From Blastocatellia bacterium (lineage in GTDB: Bacteria; Acidobacteriota; Blastocatellia; HR10; J050): a stretch of DNA of 64,000 bases. The position numbers were made by a program, and so were the translations under genes. Positions 36,262-46,804 of this stretch are shown piece by piece. The stretch spans positions 46,362 through 110,361 of the forward strand of contig JANWZE010000035.1 of NCBI GenBank assembly GCA_025054955.1. Reading direction: 5' to 3'. Under the pieces are notes generated by a model that was not told the origin of the DNA, searched no databases, and worked only from the letters and a program-made list of their open reading frames with translations. Within the stretch, counting starts at the first letter, position 1; every line of letters begins with the position of its first letter.

Positions 36262-37453
36262 GATGCAACACCTTTGCGCCGTGCAACGATTCTTCCAGCC
36301 GCGGATCATACAGCGGCAGCAACGGCCTCTCCTTCAGTTGCCAGAAGAATAAACCGAGCCATAATCCGCCGAGGCCAACGAACGTCGTCACATCAAGCCA
36401 GTGCACATGGAGGCCGACTGCCTCGCCATGAGAGAACGCGGGCGTCACCATCCAGAACAGATCAACCCATCGCATGAACAACATGGCCAGCGACAATAGC
36501 GCAATCCGCGGCGCAACGCGCTTGGTCACCCGCAACAACAAGAGGAAGAATGGCACAACAAAATGGAAGAGGATCAATGCCCCTGCGACGGCTTTCCAGC
36601 CGCCCTGCGTCCGTCGCAAGTACCAGGGTATTTCTTCAGGTAGATTCGCCGACCAGATAATCAGGAATTGGGAAAACGCCACGTACGCCCACAACATAAC
36701 AAACGTCAACAGCAAATTGCCCAGGTCATGGAACTGCTGAACCTCAACGACGCCAACCAGCGGCGGACGACGCCACAGGCGTGACAACAGCAGAATCATG
36801 AAAGCAAGCGTTGTCAGTCCCTGGCCGATCATAAAGATGATGCCGTAGATTGTCGAATACCAGTGCGGTTCCAATGACATCACCCAATCCACCGAGGCAA
36901 AGGTGACCGTGGCGCCAAACAGCAACAAGCCCGGTCCGCTCATATCCTGAATGCGGCGAGTTAACGACGGATCATGCGTTCGATCCTGCTCGAATGACCA
37001 TTTATTGAGCAGATAGGACCACCCGATCCACACGATGAAGTAGATGGCCGCGCGCGCCAGAAAGAACGGCACGTTCAAATAGCTGCTCTTATGGCGTAGG
37101 ACTTCGTCTTTGGCCACTACATCCGCATGCGTCCATTCATACAGATGAGCAAGGCCCAATACGATCGGCAAAAACAACAACGCCATCGGCAAAAACGTCC
37201 GCGTCGCTGCTTCCATCATCCGTCGAATCGCGAATCCCCAGCCGCCGCCCACCAGGTGATGCAACATCAACAGGGCGAAGCTCCCCAGCGGCAGGCTGAT
37301 CCAGTACAGATAGGCGACCAGATACGAGCGAAAGAACTGCGGCGTATCGAAGAAAAGTCCTATGACGCTGAGCGCGAGCGCCACACCTCCCACGATGAGC
37401 GCCTGCCGTTGCACACGCTCGAACGTTGGCTTGAGTGCTTCGACCTCTCTCAT
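36254..37453 (-). CDS. actF: Alternative Complex III subunit ActF (quinone-binding membrane subunit)
   Basis: This 399-residue NrfD-like membrane protein has about ten helices and the pattern WVMSLEPHWYSTIYG, characteristic of ActF. It is paired with ActC in the quinol:cytochrome c oxidoreductase. The start overlaps the actE stop by four bases (ATGA), so translation is coupled. Confidence 0.93.
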   Translation of the reverse strand: MREVEALKPTFERVQRQALIVGGVALALSVIGLFFDTPQFFRSYLVAYLYWISLPLGSFALLMLHHLVGGGWGFAIRRMMEAATRTFLPMALLFLPIVLGLAHLYEWTHADVVAKDEVLRHKSSYLNVPFFLARAAIYFIVWIGWSYLLNKWSFEQDRTHDPSLTRRIQDMSGPGLLLFGATVTFASVDWVMSLEPHWYSTIYGIIFMIGQGLTTLAFMILLLSRLWRRPPLVGVVEVQQFHDLGNLLLTFVMLWAYVAFSQFLIIWSANLPEEIPWYLRRTQGGWKAVAGALILFHFVVPFFLLLLRVTKRVAPRIALLSLAMLFMRWVDLFWMVTPAFSHGEAVGLHVHWLDVTTFVGLGGLWLGLFFWQLKERPLLPLYDPRLEESLHGAKVLHHG

Positions 37454-38028
37454 TTTGTCGCCTCCAACCGTTGCCGTTGATCGGGCGGCACGTCATTCAG
37501 TGTGGCATGCTGACTCAATTGCAAGGCGCGAATGTATGCGGCAATCGCCCACCGATCTTCCGGCGTGATGCGCGAGGCGTATGAATACATCGCCCCAATG
37601 CCGTTCGTTATCACACCGAAGAAATAGCCTGCCGGCTGCCGACGTAATCGCTCTTCGTGAAGCGATGGCGGCTGCTTGAAGCCGCGTTGAACAATCATGC
37701 CTCGGCCTTCGCCATCCTGACCGTGACAGACCGAGCAATAAATCGTGTATCGCTCGCGCCCACGCTCCAGCAAAGCCCGGTTAACCGGCATAGGAAATTG
37801 ATCAACGAACTGACCGCTGATCTTGCCGGTATACAGAAGCTCGTCCGTTTTCAAATGACCACGCGCCACCGTCCCTTCAACCAGGGGACGAGCCGAGCGC
37901 CCATCCTCGAAGAACGTGCTACCGGCGAGCGGTTTATATTTGGGCTGATCGTGCATGTCCTGACGACACGCCGACACCACAAAGCAGAGAAGGATGATGC
38001 AACCAATGAAGACCAATTCAGATTTCAA
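37450..38028 (-). CDS. actE: Alternative Complex III subunit ActE (lipoprotein cytochrome c)
   Basis: This monoheme cytochrome c has a lipoprotein signal ending in FVVSAC, then the heme site CSVCH and the pattern RITPEDRWAIAAYIRALQ with a nearby methionine. TTG 38028 (MKSELVFIG) is preferred, because GGGAGGG lies 10 bases upstream and the N-terminus then fits a lipoprotein signal. A TTG eight codons earlier is also possible. It probably passes electrons from ActA to the oxidase cytochrome domain. Confidence 0.9.
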   Translation of the reverse strand: MKSELVFIGCIILLCFVVSACRQDMHDQPKYKPLAGSTFFEDGRSARPLVEGTVARGHLKTDELLYTGKISGQFVDQFPMPVNRALLERGRERYTIYCSVCHGQDGEGRGMIVQRGFKQPPSLHEERLRRQPAGYFFGVITNGIGAMYSYASRITPEDRWAIAAYIRALQLSQHATLNDVPPDQRQRLEATK

Positions 38029-38557
38029 CTTCAGAGACCCTCCCAGCGCCAAGGCTCTGCAGGAACTTCCTGGTCGCCTCTAGATCGAATTTCGGATCAC
38101 GCGATTCAATGCACAAAAAGAAACGATCACGGCTGGCTCGCGTAAACTCCGGCACATTGAACACCGGATGATACGGTTGCGGCAGTCCATTCAAAGCCAA
38201 CATGCCAAGGACCGCCGCGAATGCCGCTAACAAAATAGTCGTCTCAAATGCGATCGGAATGAATGCCGGCCAACTGTGATGTGGTCGTCCTCCAACGTTG
38301 AGCGGGTAATCAATCACCTCGGTGAAGTAAAAGAGCGAATAACCGCCGATGCAGCCGAGCAACCCGCCAATCAGAACGATCAGCGGCAACCTGTTCTTAT
38401 GAAACCCAATTGCTTCGGCCAGCCCTTCAACGGGAAACGGCGAGTAGGCGTCCATCCGCCGGTAGCCTTCTTGATAAGCGCGGCGCGCCGCTGCCAACAG
38501 ATGGTCGGGCGCCTCAAACTCGGCCATGAGGCCATAGATTGGAGCGTTCTTGCTCAT
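38018..38557 (-). CDS. actD: Alternative Complex III subunit ActD
   Basis: This 179-residue protein with two central helices has the family start YGLMAEFEAPDHLLAAARRAYQEGY and the middle segment HHSWPAFIPIAFETTIL of ActD (DUF3341). It is a structural membrane subunit. Its end overlaps actE. Confidence 0.92.
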   Translation of the reverse strand: MSKNAPIYGLMAEFEAPDHLLAAARRAYQEGYRRMDAYSPFPVEGLAEAIGFHKNRLPLIVLIGGLLGCIGGYSLFYFTEVIDYPLNVGGRPHHSWPAFIPIAFETTILLAAFAAVLGMLALNGLPQPYHPVFNVPEFTRASRDRFFLCIESRDPKFDLEATRKFLQSLGAGRVSEVEI

Positions 38558-38599
38558 TGCTCATTCACCATTGGCATTGCGCCAATCTTGGAATCGCCC

Positions 38600-38712
38600 T
38601 GAACATGTGACGCAGGCGTACCCGCCCGTGCCCCCGTTTTCATTCTTCGTGGCGTGCCATAGCATAGGGCGATTCCCTTGAGAATGTGGCACAGGCGTTC
38701 CCGCCTGTGCTC
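38600..38712 (+). repeat. Composite dispersed repeat, copies b
   Basis: A degenerate palindrome (about 38606-38632), the conserved block CTTCGTGGCGTG to GGGCGATTCCCTT (about 38640-38681) and a perfect palindrome (38689-38697 with 38702-38710) fill the gap between actC and actD. The same family occurs near 20790-20868 and 52921-52972. Confidence 0.75.
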
Positions 38713-38768
38713 CGTTTTCATCGTTTCTGGGTCTCATCCCGAACGACATGAACAACTCCTCAGCCAAC

Positions 38769-40208
38769 TCAGTCTGCCACAGCCGGGCTCGGTTCCAAGC
38801 CATGCCCGCCGGCCTTTTTCTCAACCAACTCTCGCATTTCAAAGATCGAGATCACCGGCAGCAAACGAACAAATAGGAACATCAGCATCAGGAACAATCC
38901 GATCGTCCCGATAAACGTCATCCAGTCAAATTGCGTCGGGTAATACATGCCCCACGATGATGGAAGAAAATCACGATGCAAACTGGTGACGATGATGACG
39001 AAGCGTTCTAACCACATGCCAACGTTGACAAACATTGCAATAACCCACAAGGCCAGCACGCTATGTCGAAAGCGACGCAGCCAGAGCAATTGCGGCACGA
39101 CAACGTTACAGATCATCAGCGCCCAGTAGATGGCTGCATACGGCCCGCGCAAACGATTCGTAATCATGTACTGTTCATACTGATTCCCGCTATACCAGGC
39201 CATGAAGGTTTCCATCATGTAGCCATAGGCGACGATCAAACCGGTGGCCAGCATCACCTTGCCCATGTTGCGCAGGTGGCGCATCGTGATGAAATCTTCC
39301 AGTCCGTAGACCATGCGCAGCGGAATGGCCAGCGTCAGCACCATAGCAAACCCAGCGTAGATCGCTCCAGCCACGAAATACGGCGGGAAGATCGTCGCGT
39401 GCCAACCGGGAATCAGCGAAACAGCGAAATCGAAACTGACGATGGTATGCACTGATAACACCAGCGGCGTGGCCAATCCGGCCAGCAGCAGATAAGCTGT
39501 CTGGTAACGATGCCAATGTCGCGCTGAGCCGCGCCAACCCATAGCAAAGAAACCATAGACAATCTTGACGAATCGGCTCTTGGCGCGATCGCGCATTGTG
39601 GCAAAGTCTGGGATCAGGCCAACGAACCAGAATAGAAATGAGACCGTCGCATAGGTTGTCACGGCGAACACGTCCCAGAGCAGCGGACTGCGCGGTTGCG
39701 GCCACATGCCCATTGTATTGGGATAGGGGAATAACCAATAGGCCAACCACGGTCGCCCGGTATGAACCAGCGGAAAGATGCCGGCGCACGCCACAGCAAA
39801 CAAGGTCATCGCTTCAGCGAATCGGTTGATCGAGGTGCGCCACTCTTGACGCAACAGGAGCAAGATGGCTGAAATCAATGTGCCGGCGTGGCCGATGCCG
39901 ATCCACCAGACGAAATTGATAATATCAAATCCCCAACCCACCGGATTGTTGATGCCCCAAATGCCGACCCCGATGGCGAACAATGTCCCCAGCGCGTACA
40001 ACAACGCCATCACCAACAAGAACGAAAGGGCGAAACCGATATACCACGCGCGCGGTGTTTTCCGAGTCAGGACGAGGGCGCTGATCTTATCGGTCACTGA
40101 CCCAAACGTATGGCCGGCACCGAGAATAGAGGATGGACGAGAACGTATAGCCGCCGCTTCGGAGGGGTGAATGCTATGAATGGATCGCTCGCTCGTTTCT
40201 GTAGACAT
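38769..40208 (-). CDS. actC: Alternative Complex III subunit ActC (NrfD-like)
   Basis: This 479-residue polysulfide-reductase NrfD-type membrane protein has about ten helices. The segments [32 protein letters not shown] and [12 protein letters not shown] are typical of ActC. It holds a quinol site and conducts protons. It follows actB by 8 bases. Confidence 0.94.
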   Translation of the reverse strand: MSTETSERSIHSIHPSEAAAIRSRPSSILGAGHTFGSVTDKISALVLTRKTPRAWYIGFALSFLLVMALLYALGTLFAIGVGIWGINNPVGWGFDIINFVWWIGIGHAGTLISAILLLLRQEWRTSINRFAEAMTLFAVACAGIFPLVHTGRPWLAYWLFPYPNTMGMWPQPRSPLLWDVFAVTTYATVSFLFWFVGLIPDFATMRDRAKSRFVKIVYGFFAMGWRGSARHWHRYQTAYLLLAGLATPLVLSVHTIVSFDFAVSLIPGWHATIFPPYFVAGAIYAGFAMVLTLAIPLRMVYGLEDFITMRHLRNMGKVMLATGLIVAYGYMMETFMAWYSGNQYEQYMITNRLRGPYAAIYWALMICNVVVPQLLWLRRFRHSVLALWVIAMFVNVGMWLERFVIIVTSLHRDFLPSSWGMYYPTQFDWMTFIGTIGLFLMLMFLFVRLLPVISIFEMRELVEKKAGGHGLEPSPAVAD

Positions 40209-40216
40209 ACGCTTGG

Positions 40217-43200
40217 TTATCCTTGAGACTCACTCGCCTCCAGTTGCGGATTCGGATTCCGCAATCGAGCTAGATAGGTGGTGCGTGGTCGCGTGTTGAG
40301 TTCGGCCAGCAGGCCATAATGCCGCGACTGAGCGCGCTGCTTGGAGATGCGGCTGCCCGGATCATTGATGTCGCCAAACACGATGGCCTGCGTTGGGCAG
40401 ACCTGCTGGCAGGCCGTCATGATCTCGCCGTCGCGAATGGGGCGGTCTTGTTTTTTCGCCTCAATGCGGGCAGCGGTAATCCGTTGCACGCAATACGTGC
40501 ATTTCTCCATGACGCCCCGACTGCGCACCGTGACATCAGGATTGCGCTGCAACTTCAGCGTCGGCGTCTCCCAGTCAGAGTACAGCAGGAAATTAAATCG
40601 TCTCACTTTGTACGGGCAGTTATTAGCGCAGTAGCGCGTGCCGATGCAGCGATTGTAGACCATCTGATTCAATCCTTCGCGACTGTGATTGGTCGCATGC
40701 ACCGGACAAACCACTTCACACGGAGCGTTCTCACATTGCATGCACATGACCGGTTGATTGTAGATTTTCGGATCGCTCCAATCGCCTTCATAATAACGGT
40801 CAATGCGAATCCAGTGCATCTCACGGCCGACGACCACCTGCTCTTTGCCGACAACCGCGATATTGTTCTCCGACTGGCACGCAATCACACAGGCATTGCA
40901 TCCTGTACAAACATTCAAGTCAACGGCCAGGCCCCAGGCATTTCCTTCATACTGATATTCAGGATAGAGCGTCAGGTCGCGCGGCGGTTCATGGCCCATG
41001 TCTTTCACGAAGTCAGGGTTGTTGCGGTACTGCTCCAATGTGCCCACGCGAACCGGATGGCGGCCTTGCATACTATGATGATGTTGCGTCGAGGCGAGCT
41101 GATAGCGTTGTTCCAGCTTGATCACTTCCAAGCCGTCGCCGGCCCAGTAGGCATCGGAGCGACGCAGTTGATACGCATTGAAGCCCAGCCCTGTGCCGAC
41201 GCGCCCGGCGCGTGTACGCCCATAACCCAGATGCACGGTTACTGACCGCTCCGGCAGGCCCGGCGTCAGCCAGACCGCTCCGCGCACGGAGCGATCTTTG
41301 AAGCGCAGTTCGACCACATCTTCGCTGTTGAGACTCAACCGCTCAGCCGTGTTCGGACTGACGAGCACGGCGTTATCCCACGTCAGCTTGGTTGCCGGCT
41401 TGGGCAATTCCTGAAGCCAGGCATTGTTGGCATAACGGCCATCCCAAATCGTTGGGTCAGGACGAAACACAACTTCCAGTGATGACGCATCAGGCTGAAG
41501 CGGCGGCGTAGGTGAGTTTCCAAGCTGTGATTTAATTTTGTTCAAATCGAGCGTCACGTTCTTAGGTGGCCGCGCCGTTCCAGCCACGACGCCATCATGC
41601 AACGCGGTTTGCCACCACTGCTCGAAATCGGCTGTCGGATTTTGTCGCCGCCAATACGCGCGGACAAGCTCATACCCCGAAGGGTCGAATTGACCTAATA
41701 ATGCTGCCACCAGTTCAATCGGCGACCGACCTTGATAGAGCGGCGCAATCAATGGCTGAATCAAACTCACCGTGCCGTCGTAAGCGCGCGCGTCGCCCCA
41801 TGATTCCAACTCGTGTGTTTGAGGCACATGCCAATGACATAGCTCGGAGGTCTCATCGTCGTAATAACCGAGATGAACGCGAAATCCTACTTTCTTCAAC
41901 CGCTCGCCGAATTGGAAATCAGCAGGCGCGGTCAACACTGGATTGCCGCCAAGCATCACCAACAACTGCACACGACCGGCGTCCATGTCCGCCACCAGCT
42001 CGCGCAGCGATTCCAGATGATTCACCGGATTGGCTTCAATCGAATCGGTATAAACGACTGTCTTGCCGACATTGCCGAGCACGTCGTTCATCGCATGAGC
42101 CAGAGCATGCACCAGCGGCGGCTGCGACTCGCCGGCGAGCACCACGCTCGCGCCACGGTGAGCGGTCAAGTCTTGCGCCATCGCGTTGACCCATTGCTGG
42201 TGGCGCATCGGCAACTCGGGCGCTCCATCACTGATGATGCCCAGTCGGGCAGCGAGCGCACGGGCTATCGCTTCGATCTGGCTGGTCGAAACTGGCAACC
42301 GATGATCAGCCATCCCGCCGGCTAATGAAATCGAGGCTTCGAGCATATACAACCGATTCATGAATGGCCGCTGGTCACTCACGCGCCGTGCCTCAGCAAA
42401 ATCGCGCGCATACCGCACAGAACCGGGGCAGTCCGAGAGAAAATCAGCATCCAGCGAGACGATCACTCGCGCCTGATCCAACCGATAGATGGTTTCGACC
42501 ACCTGACCAAATGCCAGCTTGGCGCCTTCTTTGATGTTGTCTCGTCCGACCGGCTCATACTGATGCCATCGCGCCGCTGGATACTTGACCAATAACGATT
42601 GCAGCAAATCAGCCAATGTCGGCGAGGTGATCGTCTCCGTCAAAATGCGTAGGCCGGCCCCGCGCGTGTCGTTTTGCTTGGTGAGTTCCTGGCTGATGGC
42701 GGTGACAAATTCCGTCCATGAATTGATGTTTCCTGCATTGGAGACGACCGCCGAGCGATCAGGATCATAAAGCATCAGCACGGACGCTTGGGTGAACGCA
42801 TCGGTTGCGCCCAGGCTACCAGGATGTTGGGGATTCCCTTCGACTTTCGTCGGTCGTCCCATGTGGCTCTCGACCAGCACGCCTGTGGCAACGCCGCCTT
42901 GCAGGATCGCTGTGGCATAGTAGAGCGGTTTGCCCGGAATGATCTCCTCCGGCATTCGCGTATACGGGAAAATGCGTTCGGTCGGCTGTCGTGTGCAGGC
43001 GCTCGCGCTGGCCAGCGCCAACGACGCCCCCATCAGCTTGAGGAAACGGCGTCGGCTGACAGGATCAGACAGGTCTACGGCTGTTGCCTCGCGCGGAAAT
43101 TCACTGTGCAGGAATTGGCGAAACTCCTCCGTGTCGGCCAATTCATCGAGGCTACGCCAAAAGGTTGGCCCCGGCTGGCTCTGCAAGCGTTGACGAAGCG

Positions 43201-43297
43201 AGGCCAAATCCAGATGAGGGATTGCGGATTGAAAATCGTCACGCACAATCCCCGATCGCTCTGTGCTCACACTCGTGCTTTGCTTCTCCTGTTTCAT
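40217..43297 (-). CDS. actB: Alternative Complex III subunit ActB (molybdopterin-like/iron-sulfur)
   Basis: This 1026-residue protein starts with a Tat-type signal (residues 81-88, SRRRFLKL). Residues about 120-730 are a molybdopterin-oxidoreductase-like domain that in this family lacks the cofactor. The C-terminal ferredoxin-like part (about 780-1000) has four cysteine clusters, including [35 protein letters not shown] and CTYCVQR with CQQVCP. The clusters bind Fe-S centres that link quinol oxidation to ActA. The ATG follows AAGGA. Confidence 0.95.
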   Translation of the reverse strand: MKQEKQSTSVSTERSGIVRDDFQSAIPHLDLASLRQRLQSQPGPTFWRSLDELADTEEFRQFLHSEFPREATAVDLSDPVSRRRFLKLMGASLALASASACTRQPTERIFPYTRMPEEIIPGKPLYYATAILQGGVATGVLVESHMGRPTKVEGNPQHPGSLGATDAFTQASVLMLYDPDRSAVVSNAGNINSWTEFVTAISQELTKQNDTRGAGLRILTETITSPTLADLLQSLLVKYPAARWHQYEPVGRDNIKEGAKLAFGQVVETIYRLDQARVIVSLDADFLSDCPGSVRYARDFAEARRVSDQRPFMNRLYMLEASISLAGGMADHRLPVSTSQIEAIARALAARLGIISDGAPELPMRHQQWVNAMAQDLTAHRGASVVLAGESQPPLVHALAHAMNDVLGNVGKTVVYTDSIEANPVNHLESLRELVADMDAGRVQLLVMLGGNPVLTAPADFQFGERLKKVGFRVHLGYYDDETSELCHWHVPQTHELESWGDARAYDGTVSLIQPLIAPLYQGRSPIELVAALLGQFDPSGYELVRAYWRRQNPTADFEQWWQTALHDGVVAGTARPPKNVTLDLNKIKSQLGNSPTPPLQPDASSLEVVFRPDPTIWDGRYANNAWLQELPKPATKLTWDNAVLVSPNTAERLSLNSEDVVELRFKDRSVRGAVWLTPGLPERSVTVHLGYGRTRAGRVGTGLGFNAYQLRRSDAYWAGDGLEVIKLEQRYQLASTQHHHSMQGRHPVRVGTLEQYRNNPDFVKDMGHEPPRDLTLYPEYQYEGNAWGLAVDLNVCTGCNACVIACQSENNIAVVGKEQVVVGREMHWIRIDRYYEGDWSDPKIYNQPVMCMQCENAPCEVVCPVHATNHSREGLNQMVYNRCIGTRYCANNCPYKVRRFNFLLYSDWETPTLKLQRNPDVTVRSRGVMEKCTYCVQRITAARIEAKKQDRPIRDGEIMTACQQVCPTQAIVFGDINDPGSRISKQRAQSRHYGLLAELNTRPRTTYLARLRNPNPQLEASESQG

Positions 43298-43322
43298 CTC
43301 ACGATCCTTGATGTCTTTGGCT

Positions 43323-43419
43323 GCTCGCGCCTCGCTCCCTTCATCGGTGACACAAGCCAGAGGGTAGGCGCTCCTGCGATAACAGCGCCTCGCGTCTCGT
43401 CTCCTTCATCGGTGACACA
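43323..43419 (+). repeat. Duplicated 3' end of actA
   Basis: Two copies of a ~32-base sequence (43323-43354 and 43387-43419), each ending CTTCATCGGTGACACA, flank about 30 bases. The copy nearer actA contains its stop codon, and the other repeats the same end (SGLCHR stop) in the intergenic gap. It looks like a local slip duplication. Confidence 0.65.
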
Positions 43420-44059
43420 CGGAACAATCGGTGAGTTTCTGAATGTTGTATTCTTTGACGAGCTTCTGGCCGATGGCCAACTGATCGCCGTTGGGTGGTT
43501 GCCACGTTGAATTGAACACCTGATCCCGTGGGCGCACAAATTTTTCCGGCTCGCGATGGCATTGCAAGCACCACTCCATGTTCAGTGTGTTCACCTGCCA
43601 CATGAGCGCCATCTGTTCTACTTGGCCATGACAGGTCACGCATCCAATGCCCTTTTTCAGATGTATGCTATGGTTGAAATAGACAAACTCCGGCAAATCA
43701 TGAACCCGAACCCACGGCAGCGGCTTGCCGGTGCGCCAGCTCTCTCGCACGGGTTGTAACATCGGGCTGTTGGCGTGAATCTGCGAATGGCAGGTCATGC
43801 ACGTTTCCGTCGGCGGAATACCGGCGAAACTGCTCTGCTCCACTGATGTGTGACAATAGCGGCAATCAATCCCGAGCTGACCGACGTGATGCCGATGACT
43901 AAACGGCACAGGCTGTTCCCGGACCACATTCACTTGTGTGACATACGACGAGCGATTAATGGCCGAGGCGATCCAGCCGACTCCACCGATAATGAACACA
44001 GCGCCGAGAATACTGACCTTAGCAATAACGTTGGTGCTGCGATGAAAGATTTGCGCCAT
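43406..44059 (-). CDS. actA: Alternative Complex III subunit ActA (pentaheme cytochrome c)
   Basis: This 217-residue protein has an N-terminal membrane helix (about 14-33) and five CxxCH heme sites (CRYCH, CMTCH, CVTCH, CLQCH, CSVCH), the usual number for ActA. It receives electrons from ActB. GAGGAG before the ATG sets the start. It is the first gene of the respiratory operon, with a promoter at 44188-44216. Confidence 0.95.
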   Translation of the reverse strand: MAQIFHRSTNVIAKVSILGAVFIIGGVGWIASAINRSSYVTQVNVVREQPVPFSHRHHVGQLGIDCRYCHTSVEQSSFAGIPPTETCMTCHSQIHANSPMLQPVRESWRTGKPLPWVRVHDLPEFVYFNHSIHLKKGIGCVTCHGQVEQMALMWQVNTLNMEWCLQCHREPEKFVRPRDQVFNSTWQPPNGDQLAIGQKLVKEYNIQKLTDCSVCHR

Positions 44060-44187
44060 CTACACTCCTCAACACACGAACCCACCATACAATGAAACCG
44101 CTTGACCCCCGTTGACTCAGTTCATGCTCGTTGCTTTCAACCCCTGTTATTGATTTTTTCACGACTGTCGTAATTGAAAGAGCCGGA

Positions 44188-44216
44188 ATTCTACACCAGC
44201 ACTGAACAACTGGCAA
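44188..44216 (-). promoter_or_regulatory. Sigma-70-type promoter for the act/cta operon
   Basis: On the minus strand TTGCCA (44211-44216) and TAGAAT (44188-44193) are 17 bases apart, each one mismatch from consensus. Transcription would start near 44181, about 120 bases before actA. It is the only good promoter seen ahead of the 13-kb block. Confidence 0.6.
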
Positions 44217-44285
44217 CTGAGAAAATTTTCGTGTTCGGCAGGAGAAAGTGCGTTTTCACGCAGCCATTACATCTGCCTGTAGCGC

Positions 44286-45530
44286 TCACTGGTGGGAAGC
44301 TATCGGCAGAAAGGCCGGCACATCCGAAGCGCGCAGATGAGGCGGGAACGGTCGGTCTGTAGACATCATAAAACCGGTTGACGATGTAGCCCGCGCGCTG
44401 CCATGTGTGGCGACCAATTCCACCATCCCATCAAACAGGACGTGACCTGCATAGAAGCCATCCTGCAAGCTCAGCAGAATATCAGCGCGATTGACGACTT
44501 GCTCAGACATCGCCTGATAAGCGCGCCGCACAATGTCAGGAAAATGGTGATCCACGGTCGCTTCAAACCAGTCGCGGTCTTGAACAAAGCCGTCAGCGTC
44601 AATCCGGCCTTGATCTTTCAACTGGCGGAGCGCCGCTGCTAGCTCAAGCGGGTCAGCATCGTCTGCCTGATAACGGTATCGGTCGTTCGTTCGATCATGA
44701 ACAATCACAGCCTGACCAGTGCGACTGTTGACGACTACCGTATCTTCACAGCGATGGATGGCAAAATCAACACCCTCCACTTCGGCCAACTCGCGGGCTA
44801 ACGCGGCAGGATCAGCCGGTGTATAAATCGAAGCAAACCCCACCAGCCCGAATTCAGGCACCACCACACTTGTTTCCGAGCGCCACCGCGAGCCGACTTG
44901 ATAGCGCCAGTGCCGCAGATGGTCTTTCAGCCACAAGCGCCGACCGCGCATCATGTAATTGCCATGATCGGAAAACAGCGTCATGCGCAGCCCGCCATGA
45001 TACATCTCGGATAACTCCAGCAATTGATCGTCCAGCCAGCGCATCGCCCAATCCAGCTTTTCCTGACCACCCAGATGAATCAACCCGTCCGTTGACTTCA
45101 GGTAAGCGACAAACACGGGCTTGTCGCTGGCCGCAAATGCGTCGAGGAATCGTTGCACGTCAGCGCGATAAATTTCTTGCGGCAGGACATACACTAGGAA
45201 CTCGTAATGAACCGGCTCTTGGTAATCAATAAAGTGATGATAGGTTCGGACGTGAACACTACTGGCGCGGTCGCCAACATAATTGCTGGCGCCGCCGCAC
45301 AAACGATTCAACTGACGGTCAAAATAGAACGCCTCATAGCCGGCTGGAGGAGCCGCGTCGAACAATTCCTTCAGCGCGACGTTGGTCATCGAAGGGAATG
45401 GCGAGACCAGACGGCTGGCCGGATAAAATCGTTGAAACACGCCTTGGCGCTGTAGTCGTTCAACGGCGTCATACGGAACGCCGTCCACGCACAGAACCAG
45501 GTGCTTGTCGCCACAAGATGCGCTGCTCAT
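44286..45530 (-). CDS. Alkaline-phosphatase-fold hydrolase (third family member)
   Basis: This 414-residue protein has the type I phosphodiesterase/alkaline phosphatase layout: CVDGVPYD at the start, PSMTNVA as nucleophile loop, STDGLIHLGG, FSDHGNYMM and a late VATHGSARATSS metal site. It is shorter than the two relatives at 17.5-20.8 kb and has no signal peptide. It is downstream of a TPR gene (gap 35 bases) in the guaB operon. The substrate is unknown. Confidence 0.78.
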   Translation of the reverse strand: MSSASCGDKHLVLCVDGVPYDAVERLQRQGVFQRFYPASRLVSPFPSMTNVALKELFDAAPPAGYEAFYFDRQLNRLCGGASNYVGDRASSVHVRTYHHFIDYQEPVHYEFLVYVLPQEIYRADVQRFLDAFAASDKPVFVAYLKSTDGLIHLGGQEKLDWAMRWLDDQLLELSEMYHGGLRMTLFSDHGNYMMRGRRLWLKDHLRHWRYQVGSRWRSETSVVVPEFGLVGFASIYTPADPAALARELAEVEGVDFAIHRCEDTVVVNSRTGQAVIVHDRTNDRYRYQADDADPLELAAALRQLKDQGRIDADGFVQDRDWFEATVDHHFPDIVRRAYQAMSEQVVNRADILLSLQDGFYAGHVLFDGMVELVATHGSARATSSTGFMMSTDRPFPPHLRASDVPAFLPIASHQ

Positions 45531-45565
45531 AAACCGACCAACTCGTCAATGGCCAGCCACCTGAT

Positions 45566-46795
45566 TCACTCACCGCCACTGACGTATGGCTTGCGCATGT
45601 AGCGTTGTGCTTGCTCATGCGAGTCGAACACATTGTCGTGGCTGAGCACCGTTTTGTAAGCGGCGATGGCCGCGTCACGTTCACCCTTCAGATCATGCAA
45701 CTGCCCGATTCGCAGATGAGCTAATGAAACCAATTGCCGATTGGCTTGAGGCATGGATGTCACGCGGCGATAGTGATGCAGCGCAGCGACATGATAACCG
45801 CTGGCAGCCAGCGTCTGCGCGTACTGGAAGTGGAGTAAGTCTTTGACGTCGTCAAATTGCTTGTTTTGCAGCAATGCTTCAAAAGCATTGAAGCCATCTT
45901 GCTTGCGGCCCATTCGAATCTGCATGATGGCTGCTTCCATTTGCAGGTAGTAATTGCGAGGGTACTGGCGGGCGAGTTGGTTAATCAGCTCCAGAGCCTG
46001 TTGAGAGCGCCCCTCACGAGCATAGATAGCGATCAGCAACACGCGCGCATCATCATTGACGAATCGCCCCTGGGTGGCTGCTCGCTGCAGGTGTTCGATG
46101 CCGCGCTCTTTGCTCCCTCGCATACCGCCAAGCGCCGCCATAATCTTTGCCCACACAGGAAGACTGCCGACAATATAGTCGTACAGACCGATAGTCAAAT
46201 AGGCATCAGCAAATGTCGGGTCTTGCTGCACCACTTTTCGGTGTTCTTCTACCGAGCGCGAGCCGTTTTTCAACGCACTGAAAAATTGACGGGCTACTGA
46301 AGCCTCATAGCCGGCCAACGCGCCATAGGCCGCGCCAAGAAAATAGCGAGCCTCTACGTCACGCGCGTTCTGTTGCAAGCGCGCTTCGGCCTTCTCGATA
46401 GATTGGCGAATGTAGTCTCGAAATTGATGATCCACCTGTGGGTCAACCGGTTCAGGTGTCTTGCTGTAAAATGACGCGCTGGAATAGAGGCCTGTTTGCA
46501 ACCGCCGAGTGCGATTCAATTGAGTAATCCAGACCTGCGTCGCCATGTAAAGATAGCCGGCCGGATGATCGGGCGCTACCTCTGTGATCTGTTGAAACAG
46601 TTTGCCCGATGTCTCATAATCAAGGTTGTACAACGCATCAAAGGCCTGGCGACGCAGTGTCTCAAATGAGGGCGTCGGACTTTCATCGGCGGCGGGCGGA
46701 CTGGAGGAAACACGCTGCGCGACGCTGACCGATATGCACGCAACGATCAGCAGCAGCGCGCCAATCACACGATGGAAGCGAACCGTGCCGCTCAC
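45566..46795 (-). CDS. Exported TPR-repeat protein
   Basis: This 409-residue protein has a signal peptide (about 1-26, ending SVAQR) and tetratricopeptide helices through most of its length (for example FETLRRQAFDALYNLDYETSGKLF and ALELINQLARQYPRN). GTG is the start, with GAGGTGGATTC before it. It starts 9 bases after guaB and is followed by the phosphatase-fold gene. It is probably a periplasmic scaffold. Confidence 0.72.
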   Translation of the reverse strand: MSGTVRFHRVIGALLLIVACISVSVAQRVSSSPPAADESPTPSFETLRRQAFDALYNLDYETSGKLFQQITEVAPDHPAGYLYMATQVWITQLNRTRRLQTGLYSSASFYSKTPEPVDPQVDHQFRDYIRQSIEKAEARLQQNARDVEARYFLGAAYGALAGYEASVARQFFSALKNGSRSVEEHRKVVQQDPTFADAYLTIGLYDYIVGSLPVWAKIMAALGGMRGSKERGIEHLQRAATQGRFVNDDARVLLIAIYAREGRSQQALELINQLARQYPRNYYLQMEAAIMQIRMGRKQDGFNAFEALLQNKQFDDVKDLLHFQYAQTLAASGYHVAALHHYRRVTSMPQANRQLVSLAHLRIGQLHDLKGERDAAIAAYKTVLSHDNVFDSHEQAQRYMRKPYVSGGE

Positions 46796-46804
46796 GAATC
46801 CACC

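Noticed and set aside
38561..38842. Minus-strand open frame between actC and actD
   Set aside because: Its residues (NGAQAGTPVPHS) are the translation of a palindromic repeat that also appears before the gene at 20776.
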